DNA from: an uncultured Bacteroidia bacterium
GTDB lineage: Bacteria > Bacteroidota > Bacteroidia > Bacteroidales > Prolixibacteraceae
Direction of reading: 5' to 3'
Assembly: GCA_903927965.1 (NCBI GenBank)
Contig: CAIYPA010000126.1
Coordinates: 1-40,499 of the forward strand
Length of the DNA stretch: 40,499 nt
Position 1 is the first letter of the stretch. Each line of letters starts with the position of its first letter. A model generated the notes under the pieces. It was given only the letters and a program-made list of their open reading frames with translations. It was not told the origin of the DNA and made no database searches. Below are positions 1 to 6,504 of the stretch, piece after piece. The translations under genes and the position numbers were made by a program.

Positions 1-183
1 CATCTGCAATGTCCTCTTCGCGTTTCAATTCCAAAGTGGTGCGATTCAAAGTAAATAAATTTTTAACGTATTGTCATAAGTATTGATCGTTTCAATTCCA
101 AAGTGGTGCGATTCAAAGATGTAATCATTGGGAAAGTCGAGCAACTGGGCGACGTTTCAATTCCAAAGTGGTGCGATTCAAAG
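1..183 (-). CRISPR. CRISPR array, leader-proximal end (three 30-bp repeats)
   Basis: Three identical 30-bp repeats lie at 22-51, 89-118 and 154-183. On the plus strand they begin GTTTCAATTCC and end GCGATTCAAAG. Complete spacers lie at 52-88 (37 bp) and 119-153 (35 bp), and a partial spacer occupies 1-21, so the array continues beyond the left edge. Read on the minus strand the repeat ends in ATTGAAAC, the usual 3' handle of type I repeats, so transcription is leftward, the same direction as the cas genes. The repeat at 154-183 is therefore the first, leader-proximal one and 119-153 is the newest spacer. Repeat length and form fit type I-B processing by Cas6. Confidence 0.97.
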
Positions 184-259
184 TCGTTCGACAACTGCAA
201 AAATAACAATGATTTCCAGTATGTTGCAAATAGTTTTACTGAATTTTTCATTGAAAAAA
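184..259 (-). promoter_or_regulatory. CRISPR leader with Bacteroidota-type promoter
   Basis: This AT-rich stretch abuts the first repeat. On the minus strand it contains TATTTTTG at 205-198, a match to the Bacteroidota -7 element TAnnTTTG, with TTTG at 230-227 as the -33 element and a 21-base spacer. Transcription would start a few bases before the first repeat at 183. The element matches and the position are seen directly; promoter activity is inferred. Confidence 0.7.
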
Positions 260-301
260 TTGTCGATCCCCAAAACCCCAAAATTGCCCGGGGATCGACA
301 A
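254..301 (-). terminator. intrinsic terminator downstream of cas2
   Basis: A perfect 12-bp inverted repeat (TTGTCGATCCCC at 260-271, GGGGATCGACAA at 290-301) encloses an 18-base loop. On the minus strand the hairpin is followed at once by a run of six T (259-254, counting the neighbouring T tract), the form of a Rho-independent terminator. It lies about 127 bases downstream of the cas2 stop and upstream of the leader promoter, so it should separate the cas mRNA from the pre-crRNA transcript. Confidence 0.8.
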
Positions 302-427
302 CTTATGCTAAATCACTTATTATCAACATGTCAAAGAACCAAGAGCATAAAATCTAACTGCAATTATCATGCAAAATATCGTCCCCGTATTTGCTCCGAC
401 AATATACAAAACAGATATTATCCTATA

Positions 428-691
428 TTACAGCATATTATCCAAATTGCACCTTTCTTTCCCAACGATCTCCTTTTCGAGCCATTTTTCCTGCCGGGTC
501 TTAAAAAAAATCAAACTGTCGGTATCTTCATCCATAATTTTGGCTGCCTTTATTTTAAGCTCCTCCAACTTTACCTCCGTTATCTCACCTTCGAAAACTG
601 AGTTTTGGATCCAATTCAGGTATTTTCGGCACAACTTCAACATCTTCCCTACCCTCTTTTCCCCAATATCGTAAACTGCAATGATATACAT
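428..691 (-). CDS. cas2: CRISPR-associated protein Cas2
   Basis: Cas2 forms the Cas1-Cas2 integrase that inserts new spacers at the leader end of the array. The 87-residue product starts MYIIAVYDIGEKRV, with the conserved aspartate at residue 8 at the end of the first beta strand and the expected length for Cas2 (about 85-95). An upstream in-frame extension to 721 adds ten residues unlike the family, so the ATG at 691 is chosen. It is the last cas gene, 93 bases after cas1, and is followed by an intrinsic terminator and the CRISPR leader. Confidence 0.95.
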   Translation of the reverse strand: MYIIAVYDIGEKRVGKMLKLCRKYLNWIQNSVFEGEITEVKLEELKIKAAKIMDEDTDSLIFFKTRQEKWLEKEIVGKERCNLDNML

Positions 692-784
692 TTTCAAATT
701 TTCAAATCGACAAATTTTCAAATCATTTTACATTTTCTCTCCTGTTTCCGGTCACCAAGCCCTTTGCTCCCTGCCCTAAGCCTT

Positions 785-1789
785 TTACCACCACATTTTA
801 AATGGCTTGTACTGCTCAATGCCAAGAATGTGCTTCTGCAATTTGTAACATTCAAGCTTCATCAAATGCTTGTAACTGACCGAGCGGTCCAATGTTCGGT
901 GCTTAATGGTTTCGACCAACCTGTCCTCGAATGCCTGGACGAAAATCTTTTTCCCATTGGGTTTTAATAGGACCCGGTTTACCGACTCCTCAAAATGCTG
1001 GGCCTGTATCTCCTTCTTGTTCAATACCTTAAATATAACTCGGTCGACCAGCAAAGGTTTAAATATCTCCGCAAGGTCGAGCGACAGTGAATACCTCCGT
1101 TCACCAGGCTCGTGCAGGAAACTGATTGTCGGGTTCAACTGTGTCTGATGGATTGCCCTCAGGCACTGGCTGTAACACATCATGTTCCCAAAAGAAATCA
1201 GCGCGTTCACTTCATTTTTCGGTGGGCGATAACTGCGGCCATCCATACTGAAATCATTGATAATCAATTCGAAAGCTTCGTAATAATTCTTTCGGATATT
1301 TCCTTCTATTCCCATCAGCTCGTCTATTGCAACCGTATCTTTTATTTTGGAAGACAATCCACCAATGATGTCGATAATGGGCTCCAGGTCCTTGCCCCGG
1401 CTGTTGTAATATCGCAAGTTCTTTACCATGTTGAAAGCAGCACCTTCGAGGATCAGTTGTGCAACCTCCTGTCGTTTGGCCTTACTCTGTTGGACCTTCA
1501 CCTGTGTGATCAGCATCCTGCCCGACAACAACGACTCGCGCGGCATGAAAGATCCTGTGTAGTTCTCGAAATAGTCGAAAAAGTGGACAGGGATCTGCTG
1601 CTGGCCCAGGAAATTGTAAAGTGCCGAATTGGCATCCAACGAACCAAAAACATAAAGTTCTTCAATGTTCTCGACCGGCAGATAACGGGTTTGTTGCTCG
1701 ATCCCCTCTTCGTTGAATGCCACAAATTGAAGGGTGTTGTCCTTTCGGCTCAAACGTCCGGGATTAAACAGATAATAGGTTTTTTTCAT
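785..1789 (-). CDS. cas1: CRISPR-associated endonuclease Cas1 (type I-B)
   Basis: Cas1 is the catalytic subunit of the spacer integrase. The protein has 334 residues, as expected for type I-B Cas1. The metal-binding residues are recognisable: E162 in GIEGNIRKNYYEAF, H226 in FLHEPGERRYS and the acidic pair D238/E241 in LSLDLAEIF. The N-terminal beta domain begins KKTYYLFNPGRLSRKDNTLQF, a typical type I-B start. Base composition is close to that of the neighbouring chromosome (48% and 57% GC in two 60-base lines counted) and differs from the AT-rich effector genes. It sits 64 bases after cas4 and before cas2, forming the adaptation module. Confidence 0.97.
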   Translation of the reverse strand: MKKTYYLFNPGRLSRKDNTLQFVAFNEEGIEQQTRYLPVENIEELYVFGSLDANSALYNFLGQQQIPVHFFDYFENYTGSFMPRESLLSGRMLITQVKVQQSKAKRQEVAQLILEGAAFNMVKNLRYYNSRGKDLEPIIDIIGGLSSKIKDTVAIDELMGIEGNIRKNYYEAFELIINDFSMDGRSYRPPKNEVNALISFGNMMCYSQCLRAIHQTQLNPTISFLHEPGERRYSLSLDLAEIFKPLLVDRVIFKVLNKKEIQAQHFEESVNRVLLKPNGKKIFVQAFEDRLVETIKHRTLDRSVSYKHLMKLECYKLQKHILGIEQYKPFKMWW

Positions 1790-1853
1790 CAGGAAATTAT
1801 CAGTGGATATAAAATTAATTACTTAATTTACAGGTATATATAATACTTTCATA

Positions 1854-2363
1854 TTATTCTTCCCCTGAAAAGCAAAAATCAAAATAGCTACAATTTTTGC
1901 ACTTCCCTGTTTTAACCAATGGTGGGCAACGATCCGATGCAACGATCTTTTCTATTTCAATAACCATTCTTCCCAATGCCACCCTATCCAGATCGGTAAG
2001 CAGCACCTCTTGTGTCTGGCGAAGTTTCGGATATTCGAGGATCCCTGTCACCCCCACAATGCCTGTCTGCTCCATCAACCAAATGTAGTATTTTACCTGC
2101 CAGACATGCGACTCTTCAAGTTTATCCGATTTTTTAACCTCATGGATCACCTTGTTTCGCTTGTCGTAGAAGTCGATCTTCACAGGCCCGATCTCCAGCT
2201 CCTGGAACCGCTCAGGCCGGTCGGTATAGGTTGACTCGTGGATCAATTTTCCCATTTCGACAAGTTCACTGTTGTGTTCCATCTGGATACCATGGCTGAA
2301 AAGCCACAATTTGCGGTGGCAGACCATCAAATAATTGAGTTGCGTCCCGGTGATCATATTCAT
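1854..2363 (-). CDS. cas4: CRISPR-associated exonuclease Cas4
   Basis: Cas4 trims prespacers and selects the PAM side before integration. The product has 169 residues. Cys15 in the N-terminal VCHRKLWLF segment and the C-terminal cluster CPPLVKTGKCKNCSYFDFC supply the [4Fe-4S] ligands. The RecB-family nuclease core is visible as PVKIDFYD followed by VIHEVKKS, with an acidic residue and the E-V-K motif. The ATG at 2363 is chosen; the codon at 2369 is TTG, and an ATG at 2357 giving MITGTQLNYL is an equally plausible start. The gene heads the cas4-cas1-cas2 adaptation set. Confidence 0.95.
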   Translation of the reverse strand: MNMITGTQLNYLMVCHRKLWLFSHGIQMEHNSELVEMGKLIHESTYTDRPERFQELEIGPVKIDFYDKRNKVIHEVKKSDKLEESHVWQVKYYIWLMEQTGIVGVTGILEYPKLRQTQEVLLTDLDRVALGRMVIEIEKIVASDRCPPLVKTGKCKNCSYFDFCFSGEE

Positions 2364-2464
2364 TATCAATTATGATATTTGAAGATATACTGGAATAGTG
2401 GATCAAATTTTATTTATCATTCCATTTTCTTTTATCTGCATCAAAAAATGAAATTGTTTGGGCA

Positions 2465-3004
2465 TTACATCTCTGTTATGTATTCATAGCCATCCCTACC
2501 CACACTTGAATTTAAGGCACTGATAATTTTTCGATAATTGTCATAAGGTCCTTGTATATACATAGGTTTGCCGTTGTATCCCATCTCAATTTCGTCAATT
2601 CCATCATCGACCAGATTGGGATCGAGAACATACTCAGCCAAATAGAAATCTTTGGGTGGCTCTATGCCCAATTCCGATGCGTAATCGATGGCCCCATAGA
2701 TCAGGTTATGAAAATAGGTGGTTGTTACTTCAACGGCGGGAGCCTGGTTTTCCATTTTGTCGATCATTTCTTCCAACTCCTCTTCGGTTATATTGCAATT
2801 GACAATTGTATTCTTGACCCCCAGGCAAAGACGGTCAACCAATATGTTGGCAATCGTATATTTGCCTCCTGGCTGTTTTTTTATGATCAGGCACATGGTC
2901 AATCCTTGCTGATTGTAAAGATCAGATATCAAACACTTTACGACAGGTAATTTCCTGCCATTTTCTTTGAGGTACTTTTGTGGTGAAAACTTGCTATTTT
3001 CCAT
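2465..3004 (-). CDS. uncharacterised protein with a VDxxCLGVK motif, inside the cas locus
   Basis: The 179-residue product is soluble, acidic and has no signal peptide or membrane segment. The central motif ILVDRLCLGVKNT, preceded by an IIKKQPGGKYTIAN strand, resembles a widespread uncharacterised family as I remember it (LVDxxCLGVK after a KxxxGxxxxx strand). The C-terminal half holds LAEYVLDPNLVDDGIDEIE and KPMYIQGPYDN, which look conserved rather than random. It lies between the CRISPR effector genes and cas4, 101 bases upstream of cas4 and co-directional with it. I know no role for this family in CRISPR; it may be a passenger. The start MENSKFSPQKYL fits the ATG at 3004. Confidence 0.75.
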   Translation of the reverse strand: MENSKFSPQKYLKENGRKLPVVKCLISDLYNQQGLTMCLIIKKQPGGKYTIANILVDRLCLGVKNTIVNCNITEEELEEMIDKMENQAPAVEVTTTYFHNLIYGAIDYASELGIEPPKDFYLAEYVLDPNLVDDGIDEIEMGYNGKPMYIQGPYDNYRKIISALNSSVGRDGYEYITEM

Positions 3005-3098
3005 AATCTCATATTAAAAAATAAATCAAAATTAATGATTTTGTAAAATTAAAGAACAACTTGAGTTATCGATCAACCTTTGATAAATACGTAAAAAT

Positions 3099-3617
3099 TC
3101 ACCCATAATACTCGTAGAAAAGTTGCCTAATTTCTTCTGAGAATCCGTATCCACATGGTTCAGCATATTTTACGCATGATTTACAACGAAGTTTGAAATC
3201 CGCCAACAGTTTATTTTGTTGAAGGAACTTTAATGCTATTTCGAAATTTATAACGGCACTGTCATAAAATGATTCAGATGTATCTCCATATTCGTAAGTA
3301 AACTTACAGGCCATTTCGGGTAGTGTTAACAACAGGTCTGCCAATAGCTCAGGCGAAGGTTTTAGGCTGCGAAAATCGGCAATTGCTTTTTTGGCTACCG
3401 AAAAGCGCAATGGCGGGTTAAAAGTATTCCTATTTGGATAAAACTCGCTGACAATTATTGCCTTGTACTTTTCAAACTGCTTCTTTTCATCAGGATTAAG
3501 GTAATACTCCAAATATTCCTTTGCCGGTTTGCAGTTATCGTACATTTCCAGTACCAGGTCGATCACCTGTTCTTTGGTAAGTGGCAGTAAGTGTTTCTTT
3601 AATAAAGTTTTAGACAT
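3099..3617 (-). CDS. DUF6155 family protein
   Basis: The 172-residue protein starts MSKTLLKKHLLPLTKEQ, followed by a helical segment on DLVLEMYDNCKPAKEYLEYYLNP. This pattern, with a basic start, the LTKEQ turn and YL-x-YYLNPDE, matches the Bacteroidota DUF6155 family as I recall it. No enzymatic motif is seen. Two late cysteines (LRCKSC) and another in the C-terminal segment could form a small metal site. The ATG at 3617 is preferred over the upstream one at 3641, whose extra eight residues are hydrophobic and unconserved. It lies between the effector and adaptation modules of the CRISPR locus without an obvious link to either. Confidence 0.7.
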   Translation of the reverse strand: MSKTLLKKHLLPLTKEQVIDLVLEMYDNCKPAKEYLEYYLNPDEKKQFEKYKAIIVSEFYPNRNTFNPPLRFSVAKKAIADFRSLKPSPELLADLLLTLPEMACKFTYEYGDTSESFYDSAVINFEIALKFLQQNKLLADFKLRCKSCVKYAEPCGYGFSEEIRQLFYEYYG

Positions 3618-3710
3618 AAAATAAAAAGAAAAAATTGGCAATTGCTTTTTTTCGATTCCAACAACCTACATCATTAACAGATACAAGTGTTGCACTATTC
3701 TCTCCGCAAG

Positions 3711-3880
3711 TCCTAATCCAACGCTGTCAGGAGCCTACTTCCAAAATTAATAATATTTTCCTAATCCGACGCTGTCAGGAGCTTCGCGCGCTGACAGGTC
3801 TGGAATTTTCTTCAAACCTTAATCTTCTTCAAACCTGACAGCGTGCGAGCTTGCGAAGCACCTGTCAGCGTTTGAAGAAA
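3711..3880. repeat. REP-like palindromic repeat cluster (CTGTCAG/CTGACAG cores)
   Basis: The 473 bases between DUF6155 and cas7 hold no credible gene but several related elements. TCCTAATCC-(A/G)ACGCTGTCAGGAGC occurs at about 3711-3735 and again at 3759-3782, where it continues into GCGCTGACAGGTC (to 3800) and forms a palindrome. A third unit at 3825-3879 is a long imperfect hairpin: TTCTTCAAAC plus CTGACAG on the left and CTGTCAG plus GTTTGAAGAA on the right. The shared core, the palindromic form and the intergenic position suit a REP-type dispersed repeat. Confidence 0.8.
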
Positions 3881-4047
3881 ATGGGACAAAAACATTTTCC
3901 AAAGGTCTTTCAATTCACCAACCGAAAATTCAAACCCATACTGCCTGAACTCACCTTTGTGGAGCTTTTTACGGAGACGTTTGTTCATAAAAAAGTTGTA
4001 ATTGGATATTTTGATTGCTATTATGTTAGCCCATTTTTGGAAATTAG

Positions 4048-4076
4048 CCCTGACAGGTTTTGGAACCCTGTCAGGG
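4048..4076. terminator. hairpin just downstream of cas7
   Basis: CCCTGACAGG (4048-4057) pairs perfectly with CCTGTCAGGG (4067-4076) around a 9-base loop, 14 bases past the cas7 stop on the minus strand. It shares the CTGACAG core of the repeat cluster to its left. No T run follows on the minus strand, so it may stabilise or end the effector mRNA without being a standard intrinsic terminator. Confidence 0.55.
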
Positions 4077-4090
4077 ATAATTTACTGATT

Positions 4091-5197
4091 TTATGACAGT
4101 TGATTTTCGTAATCAAAGGCAGTCATCAAATCTATTAGTTTTTGTTCTGCCTGGACAAGAGCATCGGCACTTTCATTTACTGTCACAATATAATTGGAAC
4201 AAGACAGCGTTACAAAGATATCTGCTCCGGCTGTTTCATCAATAATGGGTTTTGCTTTGGGTTTTTCACCATCCTCTATTAATTTGGCCCTAATTGCACC
4301 TGCCAATTTATTTGCATTATCGCTGATGGCAATTGCCAATGTTTCCATCAAACTAAACGTACGTGCCTGATTGGAAGTAATCCTCCAATTTAATAAGGCA
4401 CTGGCAATAGCAGGAATAGCCTTATTGCGTAATTCTTTGGGCATTACCAAACATTCACCAAATACATTTTTAGACTGAATCCATCCTTTCCCTTTTAACT
4501 CTTCAATTTTACTTTTTGTTAATTCAGGTTCAAGAGTATTTGTTAAAACAGAAAAAATCGTCCTTAGGTCAATTGCTATGTCATAAATAAATAATCCAGA
4601 AGCTCTGTTGCCAGGTTTTAACCACTTTCTCAATAAACTTCTATCAGTACCAGACAATAAATCATCTATTTGTGTTTGAGACAATTGTTTGCCTTCAGTA
4701 TTTCTTACAATTATCTTATTGGGTATCGATGGTCGATCACTTCGATCAAAAGTCATATTCTCAGAATCCAAGCCTCCTAATAATGGATGCAATGGCCGCA
4801 TTGCAGAAATGGAAAAGGGGCTTCTTCTTTTTAACGTCCTACTTTTACCCTGTTCTATGCCATCCTCTTCATTATCTTCTTTCCCTTTTTTCTTGTCATT
4901 TTTTTGGGCAGTATGCATCCACCCACCTAAAATTTGGTCATAATATTGCGGGTCACAAATAGACAAAACTTCACCTTCCTCGAGGCCGGGAGCTTTCCAA
5001 ATAAAACTAACGGGAGACCTCTCTTGATTTAACTTGTTGCTGATAGACTCAAGAATTGAACGTTTCACTTGTTGTCCACTTGAAAACGGCATTTTCACAT
5101 TAAAAATTGGATCCCAAAAATATTTCTGACCTTCTGTAACGCAAAAAACCGAATGATCTACATGGCGTAGACCTCTTAAATAAATGAATGATTCCAT
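4091..5197 (-). CDS. cas7: Cas7 backbone subunit of Cascade (I-B / PGING type, Csp1-like)
   Basis: Cas7 is the repeated subunit that coats the crRNA spacer in the Cascade complex. The 368-residue product starts MESFIYLRGLRHVDHSVFC and carries SSGQQVKRSILESI, the early S-G-x-Q-V-K-R-S segment typical of type I-B Cas7 of the Cst2/DevR/Csp1 kind. A charged insertion (KNDKKKGKEDNEEDG, roughly residues 97-115) probably lies in the thumb or an exposed loop. The later GLFIYDIAIDLRTIF and LLNWRITSNQARTFSLMETLAIAIS are further family-like segments. It starts 11 bases after cas8 and ends the effector cassette. The family is assigned from motif, length and position; the exact subfamily is less sure. Confidence 0.88.
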   Translation of the reverse strand: MESFIYLRGLRHVDHSVFCVTEGQKYFWDPIFNVKMPFSSGQQVKRSILESISNKLNQERSPVSFIWKAPGLEEGEVLSICDPQYYDQILGGWMHTAQKNDKKKGKEDNEEDGIEQGKSRTLKRRSPFSISAMRPLHPLLGGLDSENMTFDRSDRPSIPNKIIVRNTEGKQLSQTQIDDLLSGTDRSLLRKWLKPGNRASGLFIYDIAIDLRTIFSVLTNTLEPELTKSKIEELKGKGWIQSKNVFGECLVMPKELRNKAIPAIASALLNWRITSNQARTFSLMETLAIAISDNANKLAGAIRAKLIEDGEKPKAKPIIDETAGADIFVTLSCSNYIVTVNESADALVQAEQKLIDLMTAFDYENQLS

Positions 5198-5208
5198 AAT
5201 TTTTTAAT

Positions 5209-6492
5209 TTATTTGTTTAGAATTGCATATTGAAATCTTATTAATGTACTGAAATAGGGAAAATTATCTTTTGGCATTAAATGAACTAACTTCCCTAGTT
5301 CCTCCAAATGTTTAACTTCTTTTTCTTCTTCAATAATTGGAATTAAATTGAGAAGAAACTGTTTACTTGATATTGAATTAAGTAAATTCTCAACATCACT
5401 TTTTCTGTTTAACCTAGATTTCTCAGCACCAGCTTTATAATTAATTAATTGCTGCGCAATCTCTTGGGACATTTCCCATAATTTTTCGTTGTTTAACATA
5501 GCTAATAACCAGATTTGATAAGTATAAAAATTAATTGTTTTTTCTACATCGTTTTCATTATATTTGGGAATAACACCCTTCGTTATATAATCCTTAAATC
5601 CTCTTGGTTCTAGGGCATTAACCCCAATAACTCCCATTTCACAAGCAGTCATAAATCCAATTGCTGTACCAAACAGATGTTCTACTTCACCGGGTTTTAT
5701 AAATCCAAAGTATTTCGCGAATAATTCAAATGGCTGTCTTATCCGGGGCAATTCAAATGGGATAAAACCAATCGTTATATTAGTTTTGACTAAATTATAA
5801 ACATAAGAATTCATCAAGGTACTGGGATAGTTGCGGGCTATACCTATTAGAATTTTTGTCCATGTTTGCGTTAATACCTCTAATCCACCTTCCTTTCCTG
5901 TTCCAATAGGAAAAAATCCTGAGGCAGGGCTAGATACATCGAAGGTGAGTTTATTGTAACGATGAGCGATCCATTGTCCATTCCAATTATTTATTTGGTT
6001 TCCACGTAAAGTAGGAGTTTTATTTAAAAAGTCCCTGTAAAGTTTCCAACCATCATACAGGTCAAGAAGAATTAGCGCATTATCAAATAAAATGCACATT
6101 CCACCTTGTACGCCTATACCAAAACCACTTCCTATCCAAGACAAATACATTTCATCCTCCCTAAGCGGCAAACACATGTTAGTAATTTGACCTGAGGTGG
6201 TGGCCATTAAATCTAAAGAAGGAAAACCAATTGCAATACTTGCATCAGCCTCATTTTTAGATATTTTATCAATTAAAACATCCAATTTTAATTTACGTTC
6301 AACGGATGTAGGAGCAACTCCTTTTTTTAGACCTTGGACAAATGGTGAATTTATTACCCATTGCATGTACTTTGGGTGGTCAAAAAACAAGGCAAAATAT
6401 TTTTCAATGAAGAAGGTTTTTGCGTTATAGTTACTCCTATTCTTCTCATTATAAGCATCAAGAAAAATTCTTCCAATATTAGCTGCTATCAT
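5209..6492 (-). CDS. cas8: probable Cascade large subunit Cas8 (Csp2-like)
   Basis: The 427-residue product has no motif I can name with certainty. It is assigned as the large subunit, which recognises the PAM and recruits Cas3, because it lies between cas3 and cas7 with gaps of 12 and 11 bases and no other gene in the cassette fills this role. The size is on the low side for Cas8 of the I-B and PGING families (about 430-500 residues in memory). A Gly-rich centre (YLSWIGSGFGIGVQGG) is followed by a helical C-terminal half suited to the small-subunit-like domain. Composition is extremely AT-rich (23% and 32% GC in two lines counted). It could be a divergent Csp2/Cst1 relative. Confidence 0.72.
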   Translation of the reverse strand: MIAANIGRIFLDAYNEKNRSNYNAKTFFIEKYFALFFDHPKYMQWVINSPFVQGLKKGVAPTSVERKLKLDVLIDKISKNEADASIAIGFPSLDLMATTSGQITNMCLPLREDEMYLSWIGSGFGIGVQGGMCILFDNALILLDLYDGWKLYRDFLNKTPTLRGNQINNWNGQWIAHRYNKLTFDVSSPASGFFPIGTGKEGGLEVLTQTWTKILIGIARNYPSTLMNSYVYNLVKTNITIGFIPFELPRIRQPFELFAKYFGFIKPGEVEHLFGTAIGFMTACEMGVIGVNALEPRGFKDYITKGVIPKYNENDVEKTINFYTYQIWLLAMLNNEKLWEMSQEIAQQLINYKAGAEKSRLNRKSDVENLLNSISSKQFLLNLIPIIEEEKEVKHLEELGKLVHLMPKDNFPYFSTLIRFQYAILNK

Positions 6493-6504
6493 TTAGTTAT
6501 GTTT

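Noticed and set aside
103-601. Open frames across the CRISPR repeats and leader (plus strand)
   Set aside because: They read through repeats, the terminator hairpin and antisense of cas2, and show no protein-family features.
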